Assembly (NCBI RefSeq): GCF_012275515.1 | Contig: NZ_JAAZQL010000003.1 | Coordinates: 440,833-504,832, forward strand | Source of the DNA: Novosphingobium sp. SG707 | GTDB lineage: Bacteria; Pseudomonadota; Alphaproteobacteria; Sphingomonadales; Sphingomonadaceae | Length of the DNA stretch: 64,000 nucleotides | Direction of reading: 5' to 3' | Part shown: piece by piece, positions 32,497 through 42,616 of the stretch | How positions within the stretch are numbered: position 1 is the stretch's first letter | Layout: each line of letters begins with the position of its first letter | Program-made: the position numbers and the translations under genes | The notes under the pieces: generated by a model | The model's database searches: none | What the model was told of the DNA's origin: nothing | The model's input: only the letters and a program-made list of their open reading frames with translations

Positions 32497-32673
32497 TTAG
32501 GCATAGACCGCGAAGGTTGCGCCCGAAGGGCCGCTGGGAGGCGGCGTGGGGGCGCCGCTGCCGCCATTGGCCTGTCCGGTGGCGATGGCGGCCGATGCGG
32601 CGGCCACGGCGGCTTGCGCCGCATTGCCCGCGGCAACGGCCGGGGCGGCGGGGCTGGAAATGCTCATGGTCAT
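32497..32673 (-). CDS. Small Ala/Pro-rich protein (58 aa), unknown
   Basis: A 58-residue protein, very rich in Ala, then Gly/Pro/Ser (NGGSGAPTPPPSGPSG), ending ATFAVYA. No signal peptide or TM segment is clear. AGGA lies about eight bases before the ATG at 32673; an internal ATG at 32667 is also possible. It is 18 bases downstream of a second small protein of similar composition that also ends in YA (FSTYA). The two look like a tandem pair. The function is unknown; low-complexity Ala-rich coding makes even the coding call uncertain. Confidence 0.5.
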   Translation of the reverse strand: MTMSISSPAAPAVAAGNAAQAAVAAASAAIATGQANGGSGAPTPPPSGPSGATFAVYA

Positions 32674-32691
32674 GGGGCTGATCCTGTCTGT

Positions 32692-32895
32692 TCAGGCGTA
32701 GGTGCTGAAGCCGCTGTAGCCGTCATTGGGGCTGCGCGGCGTGGTCTGGCTGGGGTCGGTGACGCTGGGCGGGTCGGCTTTGGTCATCGCGGTCGCTTTT
32801 TCGACAGCCGGGGTCAGCGGGGTCGCTTCATACATCGTCCGGCTGGCCGGAGTGCCGTGTACGACGGGAGAAACGGGCGATACTCCTGCGGTCAT
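32692..32895 (-). CDS. Small Pro/Thr-rich protein (67 aa), unknown
   Basis: A 67-residue protein (MTAGVSPVSPVVHGTPASRT at the start, DDxxx-free, ending NDGYSGFSTYA), rich in Pro, Thr, Ser and Ala. It has an AGGACAGGAACC ribosome-binding stretch before the ATG at 32895. It lies between the terminator of the adenosine kinase gene and the 58-residue protein, 18 bases apart on the same strand. No domain. The shared C-terminal aromatic-x-YA ending with its neighbour suggests a related pair. Confidence 0.5.
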   Translation of the reverse strand: MTAGVSPVSPVVHGTPASRTMYEATPLTPAVEKATAMTKADPPSVTDPSQTTPRSPNDGYSGFSTYA

Positions 32896-33016
32896 GGTTC
32901 CTGTCCTGTTGTTGGGGCCAGCGTGCGACTGGCCGGTCCTGCGCGGCCGGAGGGCATTGGCCGGGCCTGCCCGACCCCGGCCGCAACCCCGATTCTTTGG
33001 CGCGCGCACGACAGAA

Positions 33017-33048
33017 CGAAAACCGCCGGGCCTTTTTAAGCCCGGCGG
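33017..33048 (-). terminator. Intrinsic terminator after adenosine kinase gene
   Basis: ACCGCCGGGC and GCCCGGCGGT (33021-33030 and 33039-33048) form a 10-bp stem with an AT loop. On the minus strand TTTT follows at 33020-33017; on the plus strand CAAATTTTT follows, so it could act in both directions. Confidence 0.8.
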
Positions 33049-33103
33049 TCAAATTTTTCAGCAATCGTTTGAGCCCGGTTTACGCGACCGTATCGGCCAC
33101 GTT

Positions 33104-34099
33104 CTATGCGACTGTGTCGGCCACCAGCGCCTTGAGGTCCGCCTCGGGCCGCGCGCCGTAATGCGAGATGATTTCCGCCGCGCAGATCGCGCCCAGCGTC
33201 AGACACTTGTCCAGCGCCATGCCGCGCACATGGCCGAACAGGAAACCGGCGGCGAACAGATCGCCCGCGCCCGTGGTGTCGACCACCTTGTCGATCGGCT
33301 GGGCGGGCACATGGGCGACCTCGCCCCGGCGCACGGCATGGGCGCCCTTTTCGCTGCGGGTCACCACCACGCAGGGCACCTTGGCGGCCAGTTGGTCCAG
33401 ACCCGCGTGGAAGTCTTCAAGCCCGGTCAGCGCGGCCAGTTCGTGTTCGTTGGCGAACAGGATGTCGATCTGGCCTTCCTCGATCAGCGCGCGGAAATCA
33501 TCGCCATGGCGCGAAATGACAAAGGCGTCCGACATGGTGAAGGCGACCTCGCGGCCCGCCCCGCGCGCGGCGGCAATGGCGCGGCGCATCGCGCGGCGCG
33601 GCTCTTCCGGGTCCCACAGATAGCCTTCGAGATAGAGCACCTTGGCCGAGGCGATCACGCCTTCATCCAGCGCGTCGGCGGGCAGGAACTGGCTGGCGCC
33701 CAGAAAGGTGTTCATCGTGCGCTGGCCATCGGGGGTGACGAAGATCAGGCATTGCGCGGTGGCCGGTTCGCCATTGCGCACGGGCGTGTCGAAACCGATG
33801 CCGCCCGCGCGGATATCATGGGCAAAGACATGGCCGAACTGATCGTCGGCCACCTGACCGATAAAGGCGCATTGCGCGCCAAGCTGGGCCAGCCCTGCCA
33901 GCGTGTTGGCCGCGCTGCCGCCCGAAATCTCGCGCGCCGGGCCCATCGCGGCGTAAAGCTCACGCGCGCGGTCCGGCTCCACCAGCGTCATGCCGCCCTT
34001 GGCCAGGCCCAGCGCCGCGATCTGCTCCTCGGATGCGGGGGCCAGAACATCGACAATGGCGTTGCCGATGGCGATGACGTCGATGGTGGGCTCGGACAT
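33104..34099 (-). CDS. PfkB-family adenosine kinase
   Basis: A 331-residue ribokinase-fold enzyme. The catalytic signature VVDTTGAGDLFAAGFLFG is near residue 260, and the N-terminal IGNAIVDVLAPA and GGSAANTLAG (substrate region) match adenosine kinase-like members. It would phosphorylate adenosine to AMP in purine salvage; a ribokinase-like substrate cannot be excluded. ATG at 34099 (MSEPTIDV) was chosen over an upstream extension rich in Arg/Pro. Confidence 0.88.
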   Translation of the reverse strand: MSEPTIDVIAIGNAIVDVLAPASEEQIAALGLAKGGMTLVEPDRARELYAAMGPAREISGGSAANTLAGLAQLGAQCAFIGQVADDQFGHVFAHDIRAGGIGFDTPVRNGEPATAQCLIFVTPDGQRTMNTFLGASQFLPADALDEGVIASAKVLYLEGYLWDPEEPRRAMRRAIAAARGAGREVAFTMSDAFVISRHGDDFRALIEEGQIDILFANEHELAALTGLEDFHAGLDQLAAKVPCVVVTRSEKGAHAVRRGEVAHVPAQPIDKVVDTTGAGDLFAAGFLFGHVRGMALDKCLTLGAICAAEIISHYGARPEADLKALVADTVA

Positions 34100-34207
34100 G
34101 GGTGTGGGCTGCTTCCTGCTGTGGTTGAACCGGCCTGCCCTAGCGGGGGCGGGCTTTGACCGCAACCGGCATTGACAGCCGGTTTGGCCGTGGCATGAGC
34201 AGGGCCC

Positions 34208-34627
34208 ATGCGTATTTTCCTTCTGCCTTTGCTGCTCATCCCGCTCCTCGCCGCTTGTGGAGAGCAGGGGCCGGTGGCCAGCATGCCGCGCGCGCCATCA
34301 CGTCCGGCCGCGCATTCATCGGTTCCCGTAGCCCCGCGCCGCCAGCCTGTGCCCGCGCCGGTGGTGCATAGTGCGCCGGGGCTGGAGGGGGTGATCGGCG
34401 CGCGCACCGGTGAACTGGCGCGGCTGTTCGGCCCGCCGCGCCTGGATGTGCAGGAGGGCGATGCGCGCAAGCTGCAATTTGTCGGGCCTGCCTGCGTGCT
34501 CGATGTCTATCTCTATCCGCAGGGGGGCGGGGGCGAAGTGCGTGCCACCTATGTCGATGCGCGGCGCAGCACGGACGCCAAGGATGTGGACCGGGCGGCC
34601 TGTGTGGCGGCCTTGCGCCGTAAATAA
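34208..34627 (+). CDS. Lipoprotein, unknown function
   Basis: A 139-residue lipoprotein with lipobox LLAAC (Cys17). A Pro/Ala/Arg-rich linker covers about 20-58, followed by a compact C-terminal domain (IGARTGELARLFGPPRLD, FVGPACVLDVYLYP, YVDARRS) with two cysteines (in GPACVL and AACVA). The layout resembles small sphingomonad lipoproteins; no named family. It is divergent from the adenosine kinase gene. Confidence 0.72.
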   Translation: MRIFLLPLLLIPLLAACGEQGPVASMPRAPSRPAAHSSVPVAPRRQPVPAPVVHSAPGLEGVIGARTGELARLFGPPRLDVQEGDARKLQFVGPACVLDVYLYPQGGGGEVRATYVDARRSTDAKDVDRAACVAALRRK

Positions 34628-34746
34628 ACGAACGGGCGCAGGGTTCCCCATAACGCTTTATCGCGTCTGACAATTTGGTTCATTGGGCGGCAAGGCGCGG
34701 TTCGTCATTTCGGCTTTGGGGGCGCAAACCGAAAGGAATGCTCCAA

Positions 34747-35103
34747 ATGTCGAACTCGTCTAACGACTTTCATGGCAGCGATTTGCCCGGTTATCACCCG
34801 GCCCGACTGAACCCGGATGATGCCGAAGCGCTGCTGGCGATCAACGCGCATCTTCGCTCGCCATCGCCCGAATGGGTGAGTTTTATCGGCGAAACGCTCT
34901 CGCACTGGCTGGTGGAGCAGCGGGTTCCGCATGGCGTGGTGGATGACGCCAAGGCGATGTGGCTGATCGAGCGGATCGACGAGGGGGGTGAAGTCAATTC
35001 GCCCGCCGCGCTCAACCTGCTGCAACGCTGCTGCGTCAAGGCCCAGCGCGTGCCCCAGCGCCTGATGCAATATCTGCAGATGCAGGAGGCGAGAATGGCT
35101 TGA
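34747..35103 (+). CDS. Conserved protein of unknown function (118 aa)
   Basis: A 118-residue soluble, helical protein: LNPDDAEALLAINAHLRSPS, VSFIGETLSHWLVEQRVPHG, then MWLIERIDEGGEVNSPAALN, with two adjacent Cys (LLQRCCVKA). No signal or TM. ATG at 34747 (MSNSSNDF) is preferred because GAAAGGA lies 10 bases upstream; an in-frame ATG at 34738 sits directly on that site. I cannot name the family. Confidence 0.7.
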   Translation: MSNSSNDFHGSDLPGYHPARLNPDDAEALLAINAHLRSPSPEWVSFIGETLSHWLVEQRVPHGVVDDAKAMWLIERIDEGGEVNSPAALNLLQRCCVKAQRVPQRLMQYLQMQEARMA

Positions 35104-35109
35104 AGTATG

Positions 35110-35135
35110 CCGGAGGCCCATGAGGGGGCCTCCGG
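35110..35135. terminator. Hairpin between convergent genes
   Basis: CCGGAGGCC (35110-35118) and GGCCTCCGG (35127-35135) around CATGAGGG, 6 bases after the stop of the 118-aa gene and 11 bases from the sufA stop. It could end transcripts from both sides, although no T-run follows. Confidence 0.55.
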
Positions 35136-35146
35136 ATCCGGTAAGA

Positions 35147-35503
35147 TCAGACCGTAAAGCTCTCGCCGCAGCCGCAGGTGCCCTTGGCATTGGGGTTGGC
35201 GAAGGTGAAGCCTGCGGTGAAATCATCCTCCACCCAGTCCATCGTGCTGCCGATCAGGTAAAGCACGCTGGCGCTGTCGATGAAGAAGAGGCCGCCGGGC
35301 GTCTCGATTTTTTCATCCAGCGGGCCTGCTTCGTTGATGTAATCGACCGAATAGGCCAGACCCGAACAGCCCCGGCGCGGGGTGGACAGCTTGACGCCGA
35401 TGGCGCCCTCGGGCGCTTCGCTCATCAATTTGGCCACGCGCGCCTCTGCGTTCGGCGTCAACAGGACGGCGGCGGGGCGGGGCTTGCGGGTGGTTGCGGT
35501 CAT
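35147..35503 (-). CDS. sufA: SUF A-type Fe-S carrier
   Basis: A 118-residue HesB/IscA-like carrier with cysteines in GCSGLAYSV and CGCGESFTV. ATG at 35503 is at normal distance from the conserved region. It is the last gene of the SUF operon, one base after sufT, and delivers clusters assembled on SufBCD. Confidence 0.93.
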   Translation of the reverse strand: MTATTRKPRPAAVLLTPNAEARVAKLMSEAPEGAIGVKLSTPRRGCSGLAYSVDYINEAGPLDEKIETPGGLFFIDSASVLYLIGSTMDWVEDDFTAGFTFANPNAKGTCGCGESFTV

Positions 35504-35504
35504 T

Positions 35505-36026
35505 TTACAGCATCCCCAGTTCGAGGCGGGCTTCATCGCTCATCTTGGCCGGATCCCATGGCGGGTCCCAGACGAGAGCCACTTCGGCGTCACGGATGCC
35601 CGGCACGGCCGAGACGCGCAATTCAACCTCGCCCGGCATCGATTCGGCCACCGGGCAATGCGGCGTGGTCAGCGTCATGGTGATGCTGGCCGAGCCTTCC
35701 TCCGTGATTTCCACGCCGTAAATCAGGCCCAGTTCGTAGATATTGACCGGAATTTCGGGGTCAAAGATCTCTTTGAGGGCATTGATCACGCCCTCATACA
35801 GTTCGCCGCCCGGTTCATGCGCCGTCAGGCCGGTGGGCTGCTGCGCAAGGAAACCTTCGAGGTAATCCGCCTTGCGCGCAACCTTGTCGGCGATCTTTTC
35901 GATCTCGCCATCGGCGCCCAGCGCAGGAGCCGCCGATACATCCACGCGCGCGCGCGGCGGGGTGGGGGCATCGCTCACTTCTTCAACGGTGAAGCGGGGG
36001 GTGTCATCGGAAGTCGTGTCAGTCAT
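35505..36026 (-). CDS. sufT: SUF system protein SufT (DUF59/MIP18 family)
   Basis: A 173-residue protein with a variable acidic N-terminal tail (about 1-45) and a DUF59 domain: DPEIPVNIYELGLIYGVEI, LTTPHCPVAE (conserved Cys), DAEVALVWDPPW. SufT-type proteins assist Fe-S cluster maturation or transfer. The start codon overlaps the sufS stop by one base. Confidence 0.9.
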   Translation of the reverse strand: MTDTTSDDTPRFTVEEVSDAPTPPRARVDVSAAPALGADGEIEKIADKVARKADYLEGFLAQQPTGLTAHEPGGELYEGVINALKEIFDPEIPVNIYELGLIYGVEITEEGSASITMTLTTPHCPVAESMPGEVELRVSAVPGIRDAEVALVWDPPWDPAKMSDEARLELGML

Positions 36027-37240
36027 CAGCCGAAGATCCTCTTCGTGCGTTCAATGCCGGCGATCAGCGCGGCAATATCGCTTTCATCGCTATACAGGCC
36101 AAAACTGGCGCGCGCGGTGGCGGGCACGCCTAGGTGGTCCATCAGGGGTTGGGCGCAATGGTGCCCGGCGCGGATCGCCACATTGCCTTCGTCCAGAATG
36201 GTGCCAAGGTCATGGGGATGCACCCCGTCGATGGCAAAGCTGACGATCCCGGCGCTGTCCTCGGGGCCGAACACGGTCACATCGTTCATCGCCGAGAGCG
36301 CGCCGCGCAGGGTTTTGACAAGGCCGCATTCATGCGCATGGATGGCGTCAAGGCCGATGCCCTGCACATAATCGACGGCGGCTGCAAAGCCGATGGCCTC
36401 GATGATGGCCGGGGTGCCCGCCTCGAAACGGGTGGGGGCCGGTGCCCAGGTGGTCTTTTCAAACGTCACGCGGTCGATCATCGAGCCGCCGCCCTGCCAT
36501 GGCGGCATGGCGTCAAGAATCTCGGCCCGCGCCCACAATGCGCCGATCCCGGTCGGCCCATAGAGCTTATGCGCGGAAAAAGCGTAGAAATCGACGCCCA
36601 GCGCGGCCACATTGACGGGGATGCGCGGCACGGCCTGACAGCCGTCGATCAGGATTTTCGCCCCCACGCCATGCGCCAGCGCCACGGCGCGTTCGACATC
36701 CAGCACGCTGCCCAGCACGTTCGACACATGGGCCAGCGCGACCAGCTTGTGGGCCGGAGTCAGCATACGCTCTGCCGCGTCCAGATCGATCCGGCCATCG
36801 GCGGTCAGCGGGCAGACGTCGATCTCGATCCCCACCCGATCACGCAGCAATTGCCAGGGCACGATGTTCGAATGATGCTCCAAGGTCGAAATCAGAATGC
36901 GGTCGCCCGCCTTCAGATGCGCCCCGCCCCAGCTTTGCGCGACAAGGTTGATCGCCTCGGTCGCGCCGCGGGTGAACACGATCTCGCCTTCCTGTCCGCC
37001 GATGAAACCGGCCACCTTGCGGCGCGCCTCTTCATAGGCCAGCGTCATATTGGCGCTGCGGGCATAGACGCCGCGATGGACGGTGGCATAGTCGCGGCCC
37101 ATGGCGTTGACGGTGGCCTCGATCACGGATTGCGGCTTTTGCGCGGTGGCGCCGCTGTCCAGATAATGCCAGCCGCCTGCCAGCCCCGGAAAATCGGCGC
37201 GGATCTTGGCCAGATCAAGGGTGAGGGTTTCCACGCTCAC
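36026..37240 (-). CDS. sufS: Cysteine desulfurase SufS
   Basis: A 404-residue class II PLP-dependent desulfurase that supplies sulfur to SufBCD. The PLP lysine lies in FSAHKLYGPTGIG and the catalytic cysteine in RAGHHCAQPLM. The N-terminus is normal (FPGLAGGWHYLDSGATAQKP). No separate sufE gene is visible in this operon. The ATG at 37240 overlaps sufD by four bases. Confidence 0.95.
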   Translation of the reverse strand: MSVETLTLDLAKIRADFPGLAGGWHYLDSGATAQKPQSVIEATVNAMGRDYATVHRGVYARSANMTLAYEEARRKVAGFIGGQEGEIVFTRGATEAINLVAQSWGGAHLKAGDRILISTLEHHSNIVPWQLLRDRVGIEIDVCPLTADGRIDLDAAERMLTPAHKLVALAHVSNVLGSVLDVERAVALAHGVGAKILIDGCQAVPRIPVNVAALGVDFYAFSAHKLYGPTGIGALWARAEILDAMPPWQGGGSMIDRVTFEKTTWAPAPTRFEAGTPAIIEAIGFAAAVDYVQGIGLDAIHAHECGLVKTLRGALSAMNDVTVFGPEDSAGIVSFAIDGVHPHDLGTILDEGNVAIRAGHHCAQPLMDHLGVPATARASFGLYSDESDIAALIAGIERTKRIFG

Positions 37241-37959
37241 AGCAAAGCCTCCAAAGCGGCCTGCGCGGCCGCCTGCAGATTGTCCTCTTCCTCCGCCCCG
37301 TCAAAGGCTTCGGCGATAAAGGCCTGCAGCATCAGCGCCTTGGCCCGCGCAGGTTCGATCCCGCGCGCGGCGAGGTAAAACAGGCCATTGGCATCCAGCT
37401 CGCCAATCGCGCAGCCATGGGCGCATTTGACATCGTCGGCATAGATTTCCAGCTCGGGCCGCGCATTGGCCTGCGCCGTGCGGTCGAGCAGCATGGCGCG
37501 CACCGATTGTTCGCCATCGGTGCCATCCGCGCCCTTGGCCACATAGACCTTGCCCAGCACGCTGGCGGTCGAGGTGCCGCCCGCAACGCTGCGGATCATC
37601 TGGTGGCTATGGGCATTGGGTTCGATATGGCGCACGGTGGTGACGATTTCGGCGGTCTGATCCCCGCTGCTCAATTGCACGCCGCCAAGGTGGAAATCCG
37701 CGCCCTCATGGAGCGTCGCCTCGATCTCGATGCGGGCATAGGTGTCGGCGGTGTTGAGCACATGGACGGTGGCCTTGGCGCCTGCCTCCAGCGTGAGGGA
37801 GAGGCGCACCACGCCGCCCTTGTTCACAATCGCGCGCGCAAATTCGCCGCCCGCCGCCACGGTGACGCTTTCCGCATCGGGCAAAGGCCAGAGCGTTTCC
37901 AGCGCGCCGAGGTCGGCATAGCGCCATTCCTCGGCCTTGCGGGTTGGCAGAGTGGTCAT
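37237..37959 (-). CDS. sufD: SUF scaffold subunit SufD
   Basis: A 240-residue SufB/SufD-family protein, shorter than many SufD proteins (often above 400). It keeps the beta-helix core and C-terminal conserved end (DDVKCAHGCAIGELDANGLFYLAARG, ALMLQAF). It forms SufBC2D with SufB and SufC. The N-terminal helical region is largely absent; TRKAEEWRYADLGAL at the start is the usual SufD N-terminal core motif, so this is likely a natural short form rather than a truncation. Confidence 0.92.
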   Translation of the reverse strand: MTTLPTRKAEEWRYADLGALETLWPLPDAESVTVAAGGEFARAIVNKGGVVRLSLTLEAGAKATVHVLNTADTYARIEIEATLHEGADFHLGGVQLSSGDQTAEIVTTVRHIEPNAHSHQMIRSVAGGTSTASVLGKVYVAKGADGTDGEQSVRAMLLDRTAQANARPELEIYADDVKCAHGCAIGELDANGLFYLAARGIEPARAKALMLQAFIAEAFDGAEEEDNLQAAAQAALEALL

Positions 37960-38705
37960 GCCGCGACGCCTTCGTAACCGCCTTCTTCCAGCGCCAGCGC
38001 CAGTTCCGGCCCGCCCGATTTGACGATGCGGCCGCCCGCCAGCACATGGACGAAGTCGGGCTTCACATAGTCCAGCAGGCGCTGATAGTGCGTGATCAGC
38101 AGCACCGCCTTGTCGGGCTTGCGCATGATAGCATTGATGCCCTCGCCGCAGATGCGCAGCGCGTCAATGTCGAGGCCGGAGTCGGTTTCGTCCAGAATCG
38201 CCAGCTTGGGGTCGAGGATGCCCATCTGCACCATTTCGGCGCGCTTCTTCTCGCCGCCCGAAAAGCCCACGTTGACCGGGCGCTTGAGCATGTCCATGTC
38301 CATCCGCAGCAGCGCGGCCTTTTCCTTGGCCAGCTTCATGAACTCGCCGCCCGACAGCGGGGGCAGGTCATGGAACTTGCGCTGGCTGTTCAAAGCCTCG
38401 CGCAGGAATTGCAGGTTGGACACGCCGGGGATCTCGACCGGATACTGGAAACCCAGAAACAGGCCCGATGCCGCGCGCTCATGCGGGTCGAGGGCGAAGA
38501 GGTCTTGGCCCTCGAACGTGGCGGTCCCTTCCGTCACTTCATAGCCCGGACGCCCGCCCAGCACATAGCCGGTGGTCGACTTGCCCGCGCCATTCGGCCC
38601 CATGATCGCGTGCACCTCGCCCGCGTTGATGGTGAGGCTGAGACCCTTGAGGATCGGCTTGTCCGCAACAGAGGCGTGGAGGTTTTCAATGGTCAGCATG
38701 GTCAT
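37956..38705 (-). CDS. sufC: SUF ATPase SufC
   Basis: A 249-residue ABC-type ATPase. Walker A GPNGAGKST at about 36-44, signature FSGGEKKRAE, Walker B LAILDETDSGLD, H-loop ITHYQR. It drives SufBC2D during cluster assembly. An ATG at 38705 and another at 38699 are both possible. The gene is four-base coupled to sufD and lies directly downstream of a small exported-protein gene. Confidence 0.96.
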   Translation of the reverse strand: MTMLTIENLHASVADKPILKGLSLTINAGEVHAIMGPNGAGKSTTGYVLGGRPGYEVTEGTATFEGQDLFALDPHERAASGLFLGFQYPVEIPGVSNLQFLREALNSQRKFHDLPPLSGGEFMKLAKEKAALLRMDMDMLKRPVNVGFSGGEKKRAEMVQMGILDPKLAILDETDSGLDIDALRICGEGINAIMRKPDKAVLLITHYQRLLDYVKPDFVHVLAGGRIVKSGGPELALALEEGGYEGVAA

Positions 38706-38706
38706 T

Positions 38707-39044
38707 TCACTTCTTCCCGCAACGCGTCAGGCGGACGATACGATTGTCTGAATTGGTATAGGCAAGGGTTTTGCCATCTTTGGATAGGCGAAGATTGAGG
38801 CGGCCTTTCGACGTTTCGCCTTCATCATCGAACTGGCCAGTGGCCGTCCAGTTGGTCTGTTCAGCCACCACGATCCGCCTGGGCGTGAACACGGTTTCGC
38901 CGAAGGCCACCTCGCTCTTGCGAACAATGGCGCGTGAATCGCTTTCCTCGCCGGGCATTTTGCAATGGCTGGGCAAATCCCAATCGCCACGCATCGCGAC
39001 CGGCATGGTCAACGGCACAGAAGCGGCAAGCGCCAGCGTGAGCA

Positions 39045-39045
<1 letters not shown>
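38707..39045 (-). CDS. Small exported protein inside the SUF operon
   Basis: A 112-residue protein with a short N-terminal signal-like segment (LTLALAASVPLTMPVA) and a soluble beta-rich remainder (FTPRRIVVAEQTNWTATG, GRLNLRLSKDGKTLAYTN) with two Cys (SHCKMPG, RLTRCGKK), likely one disulfide. It lies between sufB and sufC in the same direction: its ATG overlaps the sufB stop (TGATG), and one base separates its stop from sufC. No family recognised. An exported protein in a cytosolic pathway operon is unexpected. Confidence 0.7.
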
Positions 39046-40522
<1,477 letters not shown>

Positions 40523-40526
<4 letters not shown>

Positions 40527-40993
40527 TGCACCATATCCACATTGTCCTGCGGCGCCATCAACCGGGTCAGGGGCACCCCCGACAAGGCCAGACGCAACGC
40601 CTCATTCACCACCGGCCAATGCGGGCGCACGCTGCAACCCAGCCCCGGCGCGCAATCATGGCCGATTCCCTCCACGCAAGGAGTCAGCGCGATCGGCCCT
40701 TCGACCGCTTCGACAATATCGGCAAGGCTGATGTCATGGGCGTCGCGGGCAAGAGCCAATCCGCCGCCCGCGCCTCGCGCCGAGGTCAAAAGCCCCGCTG
40801 CCACCAGACGGCTGACCAGCTTTTGCACCGTGGGTGCGGGCAGGCCTGTTTCCAGCGCCAGTTGTCCGGCATTGGCGCGCGCGCGGGCATCGCCCTCGGC
40901 GCGCATATCGCCATCGCGGCCCACAGGGGCGCAGTGGCGGGCCGCCGCCACCATTGCCACCACGGCATAATCGGCCATGCTCGACAAGCGCAT
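40523..40993 (-). CDS. Rrf2-family SUF regulator (SufR-like)
   Basis: A 156-residue Rrf2-type repressor. N-terminal winged helix ([59 protein letters not shown]) and a C-terminal cysteine cluster [15 protein letters not shown] for an Fe-S cluster. The first gene of the SUF operon and likely its Fe-S-sensing autoregulator; IscR is the better-known relative. The ATG at 40993 follows a family-standard start. Confidence 0.88.
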
Positions 40994-41143
40994 CGCGCCA
41001 ATCCCTTTCGTCAGCCATCGGCATTCAAGCCGGCCCCGATAAAATAAGACCGAATCAATCCGATTTAAAGGCCCCTAGGACTTTGACCCCGCGCGGGCAA
41101 GAGGGCAGGCGGGATCGAGCGGTGGCGGAAAGGCGCAAGGCAT

Positions 41144-41176
41144 AAAAAAACGGCTCCCCCATTGCTGAGAGAGCCG
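41144..41176 (-). terminator. Intrinsic terminator of candidate small RNA
   Basis: An 8-bp stem (one G-T wobble) CGGCTCTC/GGGAGCCG followed by seven T on the minus strand. It stands alone in the sufR-pyrD gap, upstream of sufR, so it ends a transcript other than the SUF operon. Confidence 0.8.
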
Positions 41177-41252
41177 CTTGAGTTTCGAGAACTCTGTGGC
41201 GAAAACCACGAGCCCTTCGGGTCGCAAGGAGGCGGATAAAGCATTGCGGAGG
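41144..41252 (-). ncRNA. Candidate small RNA with intrinsic terminator
   Basis: The sufR-pyrD gap (40994-41465, 472 bases) has no convincing gene. On the minus strand a strong terminator ends at 41144: stem CGGCTCTC/GGGAGCCG (41176-41169 and 41158-41151), then seven T (41150-41144). About 80 bases upstream are two CCTCC stretches (complement of GGAGG at 41248-41252 and 41228-41232), the anti-Shine-Dalgarno motifs seen in several alphaproteobacterial small RNAs. A possible -10, TACAAT at 41264-41259, precedes them; the -35 is weak. No protein of any quality is encoded there. The 5' end is a guess. Confidence 0.5.
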
Positions 41253-41465
41253 AAGATAATTGTAAGATTGCGTCAAACCGCAGGGCTGATTTCAGGTAGT
41301 TTTCCCGATACGCTATCCATGCAAAGGATTTCATAAGCTCCCATCATGCAGCCCTTACATCATGGTGCCAAGGCTAGGGCCTCTCCCGCGCGAATCATCC
41401 CGCCGCCAAACAGCCTTCGCCGGAGAATCGACAAATTCCCCGCTTCTTGCCATAGGCCTGTTCCC

Positions 41466-42515
41466 ATGACCTATGCCCTGATCCGCAAAGCCCTGTTCCG
41501 TCTGGATGCCGAAACCGCCCATGGGATGGCGCTGGCCGCGCTGAAATATCTGCCCATCGCGGGCGCGCCTGTCGCGCCCGGCGGGCCGCTGACCAGCACG
41601 GTGGCGGGCCTGACCTTTCCCACGCCCGTGGGCATGGCCGCCGGGTTCGACAAGGATGGCGAGGTGCCCGACGCGCTGCTCGGCCTCGGCTTCGGCTTTG
41701 CCGAGGTCGGCTCGATCACGCCTTTGCCGCAACCGGGCAACCCCAAGCCGCGCCTGTTCCGGCTGGAGGAGGACCGCGCCGTCATCAACCGCATGGGCTT
41801 TAACAATGGCGGCGCGGATGCGGCGGAAAAGCGCCTTCGCGCGCGGCTGACGCGCGGCGGGATCGTGGGCATCAACATCGGCGCCAACAAGGACGCCACC
41901 GACCGCATCGCTGATTATGCCTATGGCGCGCGGGTGTTCGCCCCGCTGGCCTCTTATCTGGCGATCAACGTGTCCAGCCCCAACACGCCGGGCCTGCGCG
42001 CGCTTCAGGACGAATCGGCGCTGACCGAATTGCTCGACGGTGTGATCGCCGCGCGCGATGAGACGGGACACCGCCCGCCGGTCTTCCTCAAGGTCGCGCC
42101 CGATCTGGAGCCTGCCGATATCGAGGCCATCGCCCGCATCGCCATCTCGCGCCGTCTGGGCGCGTTGATCGTCAGCAACACCACGATCAGCCGCCCCCCG
42201 CTGCATAGCCGCCACGCGGGCGAAACGGGCGGCCTTTCGGGCGCGCCCTTACGCGATCTGGCGCAGCAGCGCATGGTCGATTTCCGCCGCGCCACCGGGG
42301 GCCAGATTGCCCTGATCGGCGTGGGCGGCATCGCCAATGCCGAGGATGCCTATGCCCGCATCCGCGCCGGGGCCAGCCTTGTGCAGCTCTATTCCGCCAT
42401 GGTTTACGAAGGCCATGCCATTGCCGAAAAGATCGGGGCGGGGCTGGCCCGCCTGCTGGCGCGCGATGGTTTTGCCAATGTGGCCGATGCGGTCGGGGCC
42501 GATGTCCCGCTCTGA
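41466..42515 (+). CDS. pyrD: Quinone-dependent dihydroorotate dehydrogenase
   Basis: A 349-residue class 2 (membrane-associated) enzyme oxidising dihydroorotate to orotate in pyrimidine synthesis. N-terminal helix region (MTYALIRKALFRLDAETAHG), then FPTPVGMAAGFDKDGE, NRMGFNNGGAD, the catalytic-Ser NVSSPNTPGL, VSNTTI, GVGGI and LYSAMVYEG. ATG at 41466 gives the class 2 length. Confidence 0.96.
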   Translation: MTYALIRKALFRLDAETAHGMALAALKYLPIAGAPVAPGGPLTSTVAGLTFPTPVGMAAGFDKDGEVPDALLGLGFGFAEVGSITPLPQPGNPKPRLFRLEEDRAVINRMGFNNGGADAAEKRLRARLTRGGIVGINIGANKDATDRIADYAYGARVFAPLASYLAINVSSPNTPGLRALQDESALTELLDGVIAARDETGHRPPVFLKVAPDLEPADIEAIARIAISRRLGALIVSNTTISRPPLHSRHAGETGGLSGAPLRDLAQQRMVDFRRATGGQIALIGVGGIANAEDAYARIRAGASLVQLYSAMVYEGHAIAEKIGAGLARLLARDGFANVADAVGADVPL

Positions 42516-42616
42516 GGCGTTCGGGCTGCTTCCTCCCCTTGCTAGAGCCCCGGCCAAAGCCTAAATCGGACGTAACAAAAGCCTAATGCACTTCCCCGGG
42601 CAGAGGACATAATTCC

